NCBI RefSeq assembly: GCF_003014475.1
Contig: NZ_PYGJ01000001.1
Span: 124,001 to 188,000, forward strand
DNA: 64,000 nt
Reading direction: 5' to 3'
DNA from: Shimia abyssi
GTDB taxonomy: Bacteria > Pseudomonadota > Alphaproteobacteria > Rhodobacterales > Rhodobacteraceae
The stretch's first letter is position 1. Every line of letters begins with the position of its first letter. The notes beneath the pieces were generated by a model that worked only from the letters and a program-made list of their open reading frames with translations, was not told the origin of the DNA and did no database searches. Below are positions 16,680 through 26,059 of this stretch, in pieces. The position numbers were made by a program, and so were the translations under genes.

Positions 16680-17363
16680 ATGTTGGACACAGCAAACACC
16701 GCCGCGCCCGTTCTGATCCTGCTGGGCCCTCCGGGGGCCGGCAAAGGTACACAGGCTCGTATGCTCGAAGACACTTACGGGCTTGTCCAGCTTTCCACCG
16801 GTGATTTGCTGCGCGCTGCGGTCGCGGCAGGCACCGACGCGGGTAAAGCTGCCAAAGCAGTCATGGAGGCCGGGGATCTGGTCAGCGATGAGATCGTGAT
16901 TGCCATCTTGCGGGATCGGCTGGGCGACGAGGATTGCGCCAAGGGAGTGATCCTTGACGGTTTCCCGCGCACCACCGTTCAGGCCGAAGCGCTGGACGCG
17001 CTGTTGGCCGAAAGCGGCCAAAAGATCAACGCCGCGATCAGCCTAGAAGTGGAAGATGCCGCAATGGTGACGCGTATTTCGGGTCGTTACACCTGTGGCA
17101 ATTGCGGCGAAGGCTATCACGACACATTCAAGCAGCCCGTGAAAAACGGTGCCTGCGACAAATGCGGAAGTACGGACATGAAACGACGTGCTGACGACAA
17201 CGCCGAAACCGTGGCCAGCCGTCTTGAGGCTTACCACGCGCAGACGGCACCGCTCATTGCTTATTACAACGGCAAGGGCAGCCTGCAATCGGTCGACGCC
17301 ATGGGCGATATTGATGCGATCGCAAGCAATCTGAGCGCAATCGTCAAAGCGGCGGTTGCGTAA
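16680..17363 (+). CDS. adk: Adenylate kinase
   Basis: 227 residues from the ATG at 16680. It interconverts AMP + ATP and 2 ADP. Seen: LLGPPGAGKGTQA (P-loop), the AMP-binding STGDLLR, DGFPRT, and a LID domain with four cysteines (CGNCGEGYHD, CDKCGS), the zinc-binding type. GTG at 16671, overlapping the acs stop, is an alternative start. Its place after acs makes sense because Acs yields AMP, which Adk recycles. The genome may hold another adk in the ribosomal protein operon, as is usual; whether this one is the housekeeping copy cannot be judged here. Confidence 0.9.
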   Translation: MLDTANTAAPVLILLGPPGAGKGTQARMLEDTYGLVQLSTGDLLRAAVAAGTDAGKAAKAVMEAGDLVSDEIVIAILRDRLGDEDCAKGVILDGFPRTTVQAEALDALLAESGQKINAAISLEVEDAAMVTRISGRYTCGNCGEGYHDTFKQPVKNGACDKCGSTDMKRRADDNAETVASRLEAYHAQTAPLIAYYNGKGSLQSVDAMGDIDAIASNLSAIVKAAVA

Positions 17364-17433
17364 AGGGGAAGCGCAGGGCGCCCATCCCAGGGCGTCCCTG
17401 TAGAGGAAACTGGAAAAGAGGGAGGAGGCATTC

Positions 17434-17691
17434 ATGGCCGAGAACTCATCCAATAGTGAATACTGGTCCGCGAACGTGCGGATCATCCTGATCAGCCTGG
17501 TTATCTGGGCCGTGGTCAGTTTCGGGTTTGGCATTCTGCTGCGCCCTATGCTGAGCGGCATTGCCGTCGGCGGCACCGATCTGGGCTTTTGGTTCGCTCA
17601 ACAAGGTTCGATCCTGGTCTTTCTGGCGCTGATTTTCTTTTACGCCTGGAAGATGAACAAGCTCGACGCTGAACATGGCGTTGAAGAGTAA
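17434..17691 (+). CDS. DUF4212 small subunit of sodium/solute symporter
   Basis: 85 residues with two membrane helices (about 15-37 and 52-75; IILISLVIWAVVSFGFGI and GSILVFLALIFFYAWKM), ending in KMNKLDAEHGVEE, typical of DUF4212. These proteins are encoded directly before an SSS-family permease of the acetate type and probably form its small subunit. GGGAGGAGG precedes the ATG and the permease starts 15 bases after the stop. Confidence 0.88.
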   Translation: MAENSSNSEYWSANVRIILISLVIWAVVSFGFGILLRPMLSGIAVGGTDLGFWFAQQGSILVFLALIFFYAWKMNKLDAEHGVEE

Positions 17692-17706
17692 AGGGGCACA
17701 AAAACA

Positions 17707-19494
17707 ATGAGTCAGTTTGCAATCAACCTGATGTTTGTGGGTGCGTCCTTTGCGCTCTACATCGGTATCGCGATCTGGGCCCGCGCGGGTTCCACATCTG
17801 AGTTTTACGCTGCCGGACGCGGCGTTCATCCCGTCACCAACGGTATGGCGACAGCGGCAGACTGGATGTCTGCGGCCTCGTTCATTTCGATGGCGGGCCT
17901 CATCGCCTTTACCGGCTATGACAACTCGTCCTTCCTGATGGGCTGGACCGGCGGCTACGTGCTGCTTGCGCTGTTGCTTGCGCCATATCTGCGCAAGTTT
18001 GGCAAATTCACAGTGTCCGAGTTCATTGGCGACCGTTTCTACAGCCAGACCGCCCGCATCGTGGCCGTTATCTGTCTGATCGTGGCATCCACCACATACG
18101 TGATCGGTCAGATGACCGGTGTTGGTGTTGCCTTTGGTCGCTTCCTCGAAGTTTCTAACACTTCGGGTCTGTTGATCGGCGCCTGTGTGGTCTTTGCCTA
18201 TGCTGTTTTTGGTGGCATGAAGGGTGTGACCTATACGCAGGTGGCACAGTACTGTGTTCTGATCACCGCCTACACCATTCCGGCGATCTTTATCTCGCTG
18301 CAACTGACCGGAACGCCGATCCCGGCGCTGGGTCTGTTTGGCGACCACGCCGCCTCGGGCGAGCCACTGTTGATGAAGCTGGACGCGCTGGTGAAAGAGC
18401 TTGGCTTTAATGAGTACACGGCACACCACGCCGACACGCTCAACATGGTTCTGTTCACGCTGTCCCTGATGATCGGTACTGCGGGTCTGCCACACGTGAT
18501 CATGCGCTTCTTTACCGTGCCGCGCGTTGCTGACGCACGCTGGTCTGCGGGTTGGACACTGATCTTTATCGCGCTGCTCTATCTGACGGCTCCGGCTGTG
18601 GGTGCGATGGCGCGTCTCAACATCACCGAAATGATGTGGCCCAATGGCGGAATTGATGGTGGCGCTGTGACGGTGCAACAGATCGAAGAAGAACCGCGTT
18701 ATGACTGGATGGCGACTTGGCAGAAAACCGGTCTTCTGAATTGGGAAGACAAGAACGGCGACGGCAAAATCCAGTACTACAACGACAAGAATGCCGATCT
18801 TCAGGCTGTTGCTGAGGAAAAAGGCTGGGAAGGTAACGAACTGGTCAAGTTCAACCGTGACATCCTTGTTCTGGCCAACCCTGAAATCGCTAACCTGCCC
18901 TCTTGGGTGATCGGTCTGGTTGCTGCTGGTGGTTTGGCTGCTGCGCTGTCGACCGCTGCTGGTCTGTTGCTGGCGATCTCTTCGGCGGTGTCTCACGACC
19001 TCATCAAAGGCGCGATCAATCCGGCCATCTCGGAAAAGAACGAGCTGTTGTCGGCACGGATCGCCATGGCCGTAGCCATCGCAGTTGCCACCTATCTGGG
19101 CCTCAACCCTCCGGGCTTTGCGGCGCAAACCGTGGCGCTGGCCTTTGGTCTGGCAGCGGCGTCGATCTTCCCGGCGCTGATGATGGGTATCTTCTCGACC
19201 AAGATCAACAACACGGGCGCCGTCGCAGGGATGCTGGCCGGTCTGTCGGTGACGTTGCTCTACATCTTCCTGCACAAAGGCTGGTTCTTTGTTCCGGGCA
19301 CCAACAGCTTTACGGATGCTGATCCGCTGTTGGGCACGATCAAGTCGACCTCGTTTGGTGCGATCGGTGCTCTGGTGAACTTTGCGGTGGCTTACATCGT
19401 GGCCAGCGCGACAAAAGAGACCCCGCAGGAGATCAAGGATCTTGTTGAAAGCGTGCGTATCCCCAAAGGCGCAGGCGCAGCTCAGGATCACTGA
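17707..19494 (+). CDS. Sodium:solute symporter, acetate-permease type
   Basis: 595 residues with about 13 membrane helices. It belongs to the SSS family group that pairs with DUF4212. Seen: FYAAGRGVHPVTNGMATAADWMSAASF (SSS substrate/sodium site region), GWTGGYVLLALLLAPYLRKFGKFTVSEFIGDRF and, near the end, AAGLLLAISSAVSHDL. A hydrophilic insertion at about 310-385 (rich in D, K and N) is typical of this subfamily. Position after acs, adk and DUF4212 makes acetate or another short carboxylate the likely substrate. A strong hairpin follows the stop, so the next genes may be expressed less or separately. Confidence 0.88.
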   Translation: MSQFAINLMFVGASFALYIGIAIWARAGSTSEFYAAGRGVHPVTNGMATAADWMSAASFISMAGLIAFTGYDNSSFLMGWTGGYVLLALLLAPYLRKFGKFTVSEFIGDRFYSQTARIVAVICLIVASTTYVIGQMTGVGVAFGRFLEVSNTSGLLIGACVVFAYAVFGGMKGVTYTQVAQYCVLITAYTIPAIFISLQLTGTPIPALGLFGDHAASGEPLLMKLDALVKELGFNEYTAHHADTLNMVLFTLSLMIGTAGLPHVIMRFFTVPRVADARWSAGWTLIFIALLYLTAPAVGAMARLNITEMMWPNGGIDGGAVTVQQIEEEPRYDWMATWQKTGLLNWEDKNGDGKIQYYNDKNADLQAVAEEKGWEGNELVKFNRDILVLANPEIANLPSWVIGLVAAGGLAAALSTAAGLLLAISSAVSHDLIKGAINPAISEKNELLSARIAMAVAIAVATYLGLNPPGFAAQTVALAFGLAAASIFPALMMGIFSTKINNTGAVAGMLAGLSVTLLYIFLHKGWFFVPGTNSFTDADPLLGTIKSTSFGAIGALVNFAVAYIVASATKETPQEIKDLVESVRIPKGAGAAQDH

Positions 19495-19503
19495 TCCCCA
19501 AAG

Positions 19504-19549
19504 ACGCGGTGGCCCGTTCCCTCCCTTTTTGGGCCACCGCGTTTCTTAA
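19504..19549 (+). terminator. Hairpin after the symporter gene
   Basis: ACGCGGTGGCCC (19504-19515) pairs perfectly over 12 bp with GGGCCACCGCGT (19531-19542), followed by a short T-rich TTCTT. It is a terminator or attenuator between the symporter and the DUF294 gene. Confidence 0.7.
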
Positions 19550-19602
19550 CACCGTCCCGCCCGTATTTTCGGTCGGGACATCCTTGTTTTTTGAGGTGCA
19601 TC

Positions 19603-21432
19603 ATGGCGCTGACAATGGATCAGAAAATCCGGTTTTTGCAATCGGTCCACCCCTATGACGCCCTCCCCCCCGAGGCCCTGCCCGAGATCGCGGAACAGTT
19701 TTACGCGACCCATGTTCAAAGTGGCGAACAAGTGTACACGCTGGGTGATACGCTTGCGGGGCTTTATCTGATTTACCAGGGCCAGGTCGAAGTGCGCGAC
19801 GAACACGATATCGTTGTGTCCCATCTGGGCCTGCGAAACTCGTTTGGCGAACGGGGCCTGATGCGCGACGGGGTCGCCGTGACCAGCGCGCGCGCCGAGG
19901 AACCCTCGCTCCTTTTGATGCTGCCGCGGGCCAAGTTTGCGCAATTGCTTGAAACCTATCCCGCCGCCGAGCGATTTTTTGACCGCTCACGTGGTGGTCG
20001 CAAGGCCCGCCCGAACGATCTCGCCACGAGCCGGGTCGATACGTTGATGGCGCGTGATCCATTGACGGTTTCCGCCTCAGACACCGCATTGCGTGCGGCG
20101 CAGATGATGCGTGATCACGGGATTTCATCGCTCTGCATCACGGCGACGCACGGCCTGGAAGGCATCGTGACCAACCGTGATCTGGTGTCAAAGCTGCTGG
20201 CACAGGCCCTGTCCCATGAAACGCCTGTCGGAACGATTATGACCCGCGCGCCCCTGACCCTGCCCTCTACCGCGATTGGCTCGGACGTGTTGCACGCGAT
20301 GATGGAGCACCGGATCGGGCATATCCCGATCGTCGATGCCGGACGCCTTGTTGGCATGGTCACGCAAACCGACTTGACCCGTTTTCAGGCGATCAGCTCT
20401 GCCGAGCTGGTGTCCGAGGCGGCGCGCGCTGAAACTGTTGCTCAGATGGCCGAGGTCACCGCCCGCATCCCCCAGTTGCTGGTGCAACTGGTCGCCGGGG
20501 GCAATCGGCATGAGATTGTCACACGCCTGATCACAGATATTGCCGATACGGTTACGCGGCGACTTTTGGCGATGGCCGAGGATCATCTGGGCCCGGCACC
20601 GGTGCCCTATCTATGGCTTGCCTGCGGCAGTCAGGGACGGCAGGAACAGACCGGCGTCAGTGATCAGGACAATTGCCTGATCCTTGACAACGCTGCGACC
20701 GAAGATATGCGGACAGGCTACTTTGCAGAGCTGGCCAAGTTTGTGTCCGACGGGCTGGATGCCTGTGGGTATTTTTATTGCCCCGGCGACATGATGGCGA
20801 CCAATCCGCGCTGGTGCCAGCCGCTGAGCGTGTGGAAGGGGTATTTCAGCGGATGGGTCAACACCCCCGATCCAGAGGCGCAGATGCTGGCCAGCGTAAT
20901 GTTCGATCTACGCCCGATTGGCGGGCATATGGCCTTGTTTGACGATCTTCAGGACAACACACTGGACGCAGCCTCAAATAACTCGATCTTTGTGGCGCAC
21001 ATGGTGTCGAACTCATTGAAACATCATCCACCATTGGGGCTGTTACGCGGCTTTGCCACGATCCGCTCGGGCGAGCATAAGAACCAATTGGATATGAAGG
21101 CCAACGGTGTGGTCCCGGTGGTTGATCTGGGCCGGGTCTATGCCTTGCAAGGGCGGCTGCGCCCCGTCAACACCCGCGCGCGTCTTGAAGCGGCAGCGGC
21201 AGCAGGCGTGTTGAGCGCGTCCGGTGCGGCGGATCTGCTGGACGCCTATGACCTGATCGCCGAAACGCGGTTGGAACATCAGGTTGCCCGCATAAAACAG
21301 GGACAAAAGCCCGACAATTATCTGAGCCCGGCAGACCTTTCGGACTTTGAGCGAAGTCATTTGCGCGATGCCTTTGTGGTGGTCAAATCGCTGCAATCGG
21401 CAATCGGTCATGGCCGGGGTATGTTGGGGTAA
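19603..21432 (+). CDS. cNMP-binding / CBS / DUF294 nucleotidyltransferase-like signalling protein
   Basis: 609 residues from the ATG at 19603 (GAGG six bases upstream; the frame opens earlier at a TTG). Domains in order: a cyclic-nucleotide-binding-like beta barrel (about 15-120, SGEQVYTLGDTLAGLYLIYQG), two CBS domains (about 150-275, VDTLMARDPLTVS and VGTIMTRAPLTLP), a DUF294 nucleotidyltransferase-like domain with ACGSQGRQEQTGVSDQDNCL carrying the GS...DxD pattern of GlnD-like enzymes, and a C-terminal helical DUF294_C domain. Proteins of this build are found next to acetate symporters and acs in many proteobacteria and may sense nucleotides and control the transporter. Catalytic activity is unproven. 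Confidence 0.85.
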   Translation: MALTMDQKIRFLQSVHPYDALPPEALPEIAEQFYATHVQSGEQVYTLGDTLAGLYLIYQGQVEVRDEHDIVVSHLGLRNSFGERGLMRDGVAVTSARAEEPSLLLMLPRAKFAQLLETYPAAERFFDRSRGGRKARPNDLATSRVDTLMARDPLTVSASDTALRAAQMMRDHGISSLCITATHGLEGIVTNRDLVSKLLAQALSHETPVGTIMTRAPLTLPSTAIGSDVLHAMMEHRIGHIPIVDAGRLVGMVTQTDLTRFQAISSAELVSEAARAETVAQMAEVTARIPQLLVQLVAGGNRHEIVTRLITDIADTVTRRLLAMAEDHLGPAPVPYLWLACGSQGRQEQTGVSDQDNCLILDNAATEDMRTGYFAELAKFVSDGLDACGYFYCPGDMMATNPRWCQPLSVWKGYFSGWVNTPDPEAQMLASVMFDLRPIGGHMALFDDLQDNTLDAASNNSIFVAHMVSNSLKHHPPLGLLRGFATIRSGEHKNQLDMKANGVVPVVDLGRVYALQGRLRPVNTRARLEAAAAAGVLSASGAADLLDAYDLIAETRLEHQVARIKQGQKPDNYLSPADLSDFERSHLRDAFVVVKSLQSAIGHGRGMLG

Positions 21433-21499
21433 CTCGAGGACGCCCGCCCGGGCGGAGGAGACATCCGGGCAGGCAGACACAATCAAAGGGAGGACGACC

Positions 21500-22021
21500 A
21501 TGTTCCTTGAACTCGTCGCCACATTCATCGCCGGAATTGCCGCAGCAGGCATTGTGATGCTGATCAACCGCGCTACGGGACGCCGCCTGCCCCGATGGCT
21601 GACGCCCGTTGTTGCCGGAGGTGCAATGATTACCGCCACGATCACCAGCGAATATGGTTGGTATGACCGCACCCGCGATACCCTGCCCGACGGGTTCGAG
21701 GTGGTGCAAACCGTGGAAAGCCAGGTGTTCTATCGCCCGTGGACTTTTGCCAAACCGTTTGTTGAGCGGTTTGTGGCGCTGGATCAGGCATCGGTGCGCA
21801 CTAACCAGTCATTGCCCGACATGCGCATGGGTGATCTGTTCTTCTATGGCCGCTGGTCACCGCTCAACCGAATGACGGTGATGGCCGATTGCGTCGACAA
21901 TCGCCGTGCCGCGCTGGTGGATGCGGTCGAATTTGACGGACAAGGCAATGTGAGCGGAGCTGACTGGGTGCGCGTCCCTGCCTCTGACCCGGTTCTGGCG
22001 GCGATCTGCAAGGTGGCGTGA
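21500..22021 (+). CDS. Conserved inner-membrane protein of the DUF294 operon, unknown function
   Basis: 173 residues; GGGAGGA precedes the ATG. Two membrane helices near the start (LVATFIAGIAAAGIVMLI and TPVVAGGAMITATI), then a soluble, probably periplasmic part (YDRTRDTLPDGFEVVQTVESQVFYRPWTF). I do not recognise a named family. It sits between the DUF294 gene and the exonuclease gene and overlaps the latter (TGATG), so a joint role at the membrane is likely. Confidence 0.65.
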   Translation: MFLELVATFIAGIAAAGIVMLINRATGRRLPRWLTPVVAGGAMITATITSEYGWYDRTRDTLPDGFEVVQTVESQVFYRPWTFAKPFVERFVALDQASVRTNQSLPDMRMGDLFFYGRWSPLNRMTVMADCVDNRRAALVDAVEFDGQGNVSGADWVRVPASDPVLAAICKVA

Positions 22022-23433
22022 TGTTGACCGGGCTGTCCCTGCGGGTTCGCATCCTGCTGTTCTTTGCACTGATTGCGATTGGCGGTGCGGCGATCGTCTC
22101 TTTGGCGCTCTATCTTGGGTATCGCAATGCGCTGAACGACGGTGTGGGCGCAGGCTTTGTACTGGCCGGTGTCCTCTCAGGCTTTGGCCTGATGGGATTG
22201 GCAGCGGGGATCTGGCTTTTGTTTGACGAAAACGTTGCCAAACCGATTGAGCGAATTGCAGCCACCATGCGCACCCACGCCCATGCTCGCGTTGACACAA
22301 ATGTAGACACACATGCGGCGCGCTATCTTGGCGATCTGGCCCCGGCGGCGGCGGCCGTGTCGACCCAGCTCAGCCAGTCCACGATGGACACTGCCCAAAC
22401 CGTTGCAACCGAGACCGAGCGCCTGTTGGACGAAAAGCGCCGCCTGACAGCTTTGCTCAGCGAAATACCCGTGGCCATGGTGCTGGTCAGCCCTGCGCAC
22501 AAGATTGTGCTCTATGATGGTCAAGCCGCCGAAGCGCTGGCGCAGGTGGCCCCTCCGCGCCTGAATGCGTCTGTATTCGACTATCTTGAGGAAGACGCGC
22601 TGATGCGTGCCCATGCGCGTCTTGACGACGGGCTGACCGAGGTGGCGTTTGATGCGGTGGGCGCCGGGGGCGCATATCACTTTGAAGCGCGTCTAAAGCC
22701 GCTGGGCCACGCGCCGGGCTATATGATCCTGATTGACGACGCCCATATCGACATTTCCCCCGAGGACGCGCGCCCGCTGACGTATGATTTCGACTTGGTT
22801 GACGCGGTCCAGCCCAGCGATGTGATGAACACGCCGCTGATGGACATGACATTTGTTGTGTTTGACAGCGAAACCACCGGGTTGCTGCCGCACAAAGACG
22901 AGATTGTTCAGTTGGGGGCGGTGCGAGTCCTGAATGGTCGCATTGTTGCAGGCGAGCAAATTGATCAACTGGTAAATCCGGGCATGACCATCCCGGCAGC
23001 CTCGACCAAGGTGCACCACATCACCAACGAAATGGTGGCCAACGCGCCGTCGATCAAGCCGGTGGCTGATGAATTCCATCATTTTGCGCGCGGTTCGGTG
23101 ATTGTCGCCCATAACGCGCCGTTCGACATGGCGTTTCTGCATCGGCAGGCCAAGTCGATGGAGATTACATGGGATCACCCCATTCTGGATACTGTGTTGC
23201 TGTCTGCGGTGCTGTTTGGCGCGTCTGAAACACATACGCTGGATGCGCTGTGCGACCGGTTAAATGTAACCATCCCACCCGATTTACGCCACACCGCTCT
23301 AGGCGATGCGCAGGCCACTGCCGAGGTGCTGTGTCACATGTTGCCGATGTTGATCAGCATGGGCCATGACACGTTTGGAAAAGTGATCGAGCAGACACGC
23401 AAACATGGGCGCCTGCTCGAAGATCTCAATTAA
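22021..23433 (+). CDS. Membrane-anchored DEDDh 3'-5' exonuclease (DnaQ/PolC epsilon-like)
   Basis: 470 residues. N-terminus: two membrane helices (about 8-28 and 45-68), then a HAMP-like or coiled linker (QTVATETERLLDEKRRL), then a PAS-like region (VLVSPAHKIVLYDGQAAEALAQV, about 150-240). C-terminus: a DnaQ-type exonuclease with FDSETTG (D282, E284), AHNAPFDMAF, and HTALGDAQATAEVL. The order membrane-sensor-nuclease is unlike a replication proofreading subunit and more like a signalling protein. It is coupled to the previous gene by TGATG. Its TAA overlaps the TTA complement of the convergent dihydroxyacetone kinase stop, so the two mRNAs have no gap between them. Confidence 0.8.
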   Translation: MLTGLSLRVRILLFFALIAIGGAAIVSLALYLGYRNALNDGVGAGFVLAGVLSGFGLMGLAAGIWLLFDENVAKPIERIAATMRTHAHARVDTNVDTHAARYLGDLAPAAAAVSTQLSQSTMDTAQTVATETERLLDEKRRLTALLSEIPVAMVLVSPAHKIVLYDGQAAEALAQVAPPRLNASVFDYLEEDALMRAHARLDDGLTEVAFDAVGAGGAYHFEARLKPLGHAPGYMILIDDAHIDISPEDARPLTYDFDLVDAVQPSDVMNTPLMDMTFVVFDSETTGLLPHKDEIVQLGAVRVLNGRIVAGEQIDQLVNPGMTIPAASTKVHHITNEMVANAPSIKPVADEFHHFARGSVIVAHNAPFDMAFLHRQAKSMEITWDHPILDTVLLSAVLFGASETHTLDALCDRLNVTIPPDLRHTALGDAQATAEVLCHMLPMLISMGHDTFGKVIEQTRKHGRLLEDLN

Positions 23434-25052
23434 CTGGCCAGCCGCTCAAACAGCCGTGCCACCGCCTCGGCACCGGGATCGATATGGCCGCGCAGTTGTT
23501 CAGAGTTGATGTAGGATGCACGCCCAGCGCGGGCGCGCAGCATATTGGCCGTTTTGTTGGCCCCTTCGCGCGCCGCCATCGCCGCATCCGGCAGCCCGCC
23601 TTCCAACTGGTCCAGCGCGGGTTTGAGCGCGTCGATCATTGTCCGGTCCCCCAATTGGGCGCCGCCAATCTCTTGCATCCGCTTCAGACCAACATGCAGC
23701 GCGTCACGCATCGACATGCCGCTCGAGGCCGCATCCCCTGCCGCCGCAAAGAATATTGCAAGCAACACCCCAGACGATCCCCCCATGGTCTGACTGAGTT
23801 CCTGACCAATCGCGCGGTAAAGCTGTGTGTGGTCGGCCAGCGGCAATCGGTCCATCGCCGCAATCAGCGCCCGCGACGCCCCCGCCAGTGTCGAGCCGGT
23901 GTCACCATCCCCGGATTTTGCATCCAGCGCGTTCAGGTCCGTTTCGGCGGCAATCAGGATTTCACAGCAACGGGTCAGAAATGATCGCGTCTCTTTGTGA
24001 TCAGAGGCCAGCGGCTTGATCGGTTTCAACCCGTCCGGCAGATCAAGCACCGGCACGTCCACAACCCGGTTCACACCCGGCCACGCAACGAGCGGTGTTT
24101 TGGACTGCAACGCCATCAGATCTTCGGTGGGTGCAGGATAGATCGACACTGAAAACCCATGCATCTCAAGTGATGTCATCATGGCGGCAGGACCAACCAT
24201 ATGACTAAGCTGTGCGCCAATCGGAGAATTGGTCAGCTCATGAGCAAGGATCGACATTTCCAATACAGACGCCCCCCCCAGATTGTTGAGCAACGCCACA
24301 TAGCGCTTGTCCGGATCCATCGACGCGCCAAGCTTGTCCACCACCATTGCAATCGCGGTTTTGGCGTTGGAATAATCCACCTGTTCAATACCCGCCTCGC
24401 CATGAATGCCCAGCCCCAGCTCGGCCTTGCCCGCCGGGATGCGTTCTTCCTTTGGCGCCCCCGGTACGGTGCAGGTATCCAGCGACATGCCAATTGACGC
24501 GGTCCCAGCAATCACACGCTCGGCCGCTTTTGTAACAGCTGACAGATCCGCGCCATTTTCAGCCATTGCACCAACGACCTTGTGCACGAACAACGTGCCC
24601 GCCACCCCACGCGCCTGAGGCAGATCCGGCAAGGCCACGTCATCATCGACGATCACAATGTTCACGTTCAGCCCAAAGGCCCGCGCGCGCTCGGCTGCAA
24701 GTCCAAAGTTGAGCCGATCACCTGTGTAGTTCTTGACGATCAACAGACAGCCCGCAGGGCCCGTGACCGCCAGAATGCCGGCCAGCACGCCGTCCACCGA
24801 AGGAGAGGCGAACACATCACCGCAAACCGCCGCCGTCAGCATCCCTTCGCCCACGAACCCGGCATGGGCCGGTTCATGTCCTGAACCACCGCCCGACACC
24901 AGCGCCACCTTGGACTTGTCCCAATCAGTACGCACCACGACACGGATATGTGGATAGCCATCCAACCGCGCCAGCCGCCCGCCCGACGTTGCAATCACAC
25001 CGTCCACCGCTTCGGCCACGATGTCTTCTTTCTTGTTTATGAAATGGGTCAT
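23430..25052 (-). CDS. dhaK: Dihydroxyacetone kinase, DhaK-DhaL fusion
   Basis: 540 residues from the ATG at 25052. ATP-dependent glycerone kinase: it phosphorylates dihydroxyacetone (or a related ketose) in the cytoplasm. Seen: DhaK domain with SGGGSGHEPAHAGFVG near residue 50 and the covalent-substrate histidine in LGIHGEAGIEQ at about 218; DhaL domain from about 345 with DAKSGDGDTGSTL (Asp ligands of Mg-ATP) and TMGGSSGVLLAIFF. Fused K and L domains with no DhaM indicate the ATP-dependent rather than the phosphotransferase-dependent type. It is the last gene of the ABC operon and the frame overlaps the upstream ATPase gene, so the imported compound probably feeds into dihydroxyacetone phosphate or a related phosphate. 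Confidence 0.9.
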   Translation of the reverse strand: MTHFINKKEDIVAEAVDGVIATSGGRLARLDGYPHIRVVVRTDWDKSKVALVSGGGSGHEPAHAGFVGEGMLTAAVCGDVFASPSVDGVLAGILAVTGPAGCLLIVKNYTGDRLNFGLAAERARAFGLNVNIVIVDDDVALPDLPQARGVAGTLFVHKVVGAMAENGADLSAVTKAAERVIAGTASIGMSLDTCTVPGAPKEERIPAGKAELGLGIHGEAGIEQVDYSNAKTAIAMVVDKLGASMDPDKRYVALLNNLGGASVLEMSILAHELTNSPIGAQLSHMVGPAAMMTSLEMHGFSVSIYPAPTEDLMALQSKTPLVAWPGVNRVVDVPVLDLPDGLKPIKPLASDHKETRSFLTRCCEILIAAETDLNALDAKSGDGDTGSTLAGASRALIAAMDRLPLADHTQLYRAIGQELSQTMGGSSGVLLAIFFAAAGDAASSGMSMRDALHVGLKRMQEIGGAQLGDRTMIDALKPALDQLEGGLPDAAMAAREGANKTANMLRARAGRASYINSEQLRGHIDPGAEAVARLFERLAS

Positions 25053-25063
25053 ATTGGTCTCTT

Positions 25064-26059
25064 TCACTGAATCCGAGCGCCAGCGGCGTCAAAGAAAAAC
25101 GGGTTATTTGGGGCGATTTTGACGATATCGCCTGATTTCAGCGGGGTGTGGGCATCTGTAACAGTGATCAGGTCATGGTCACGAAAAGACAAGTGTAATC
25201 GGGTCTGATCGCCCAGATGCTCGACACGGGTCACGAGGCTGTCCTGACCATCACCCTGCCCGATTTGTTCGGGGCGCAGGCCAATTGACTTGGCACCGCT
25301 GGGCGCATGACCAAACAGGTCCGCAGGTAGGATGTTGATCCGAGGTTGCCCAAGGCGGCTGGCGGCATAGATGCTCACCGGATCCTCGTAGATTTCACGC
25401 GGTGCGCCAAACTGAACCAATTTGCCCTGATCCAGAACACCCACATGGGTGGCCATGGTCATGGCTTCGATCTGATCATGGGTCACGTAAAGCAGCGTGG
25501 CACCGCTATCGGCCTGAATGCTCTTAAGTTCGACCCGCAGATCAGCGCGCAGCTTGGCATCCAGCGAGCTGAGTGGTTCATCCATAAGGTACACTTCGGG
25601 ATTGCGCACCAAGGCCCGCCCAATCGAGACGCGCTGCATCTCTCCGCCCGACAGGGCGGTGGCCTTATTCTCAAGCTTGTGGCTGATCTGGAGCGTTTCG
25701 GCCACACGGTGGACCGTCTGCTTGATCTGATCCTCATGTGTTTTCAACAGCGGTGAGCGCAGCGGAAAGGCAAGGTTCTCATAGACGGTCAGATGTGGAT
25801 AAAGCGAGTACTGCTGGAACACCATTGTCACATTGCGTTGTGCGGGGGTCAGCCCGTTAAGCAACTGACCATTCATCAGCACCTCGCCATCATCTGGCTG
25901 ATCCAACCCAGACACCATGCGCAGTGTCGTTGTTTTGCCAGCACCTGTCGGCCCCAAGAGAACAACAAAGGCACCATCAGGCACTGTCATTGACACATTG
26001 TCCAACGCAACTGTGTCGCCATAGCGTTTCGTTACATTGCGAAGCTCAACCTCAGCCAT
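25064..26059 (-). CDS. ABC transporter ATP-binding protein (carbohydrate type) 2
   Basis: 331 residues. Import ATPase of the MalK/UgpC group. Seen: Walker A GPTGAGKTT, Q-loop FQQYSLYPHLTV, signature LSGGEMQRVSIGRA, Walker B VYLMDEPLSSLDA, H-loop VTHD, and a C-terminal TOBE-like domain (about 240-331). It overlaps the previous ATPase gene by eight bases. Two ATPase genes in one operon, as in glpS/glpT of rhizobial glycerol transporters, suggest a heterodimeric motor. Confidence 0.9.
   Translation of the reverse strand: MAEVELRNVTKRYGDTVALDNVSMTVPDGAFVVLLGPTGAGKTTTLRMVSGLDQPDDGEVLMNGQLLNGLTPAQRNVTMVFQQYSLYPHLTVYENLAFPLRSPLLKTHEDQIKQTVHRVAETLQISHKLENKATALSGGEMQRVSIGRALVRNPEVYLMDEPLSSLDAKLRADLRVELKSIQADSGATLLYVTHDQIEAMTMATHVGVLDQGKLVQFGAPREIYEDPVSIYAASRLGQPRINILPADLFGHAPSGAKSIGLRPEQIGQGDGQDSLVTRVEHLGDQTRLHLSFRDHDLITVTDAHTPLKSGDIVKIAPNNPFFFDAAGARIQ

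Noticed and set aside
17446-19491. Long minus-strand frame of 681 codons
   Set aside because: Antisense shadow of the DUF4212 and symporter genes; its product is His/Arg/Gln-rich and has no membrane or domain pattern.
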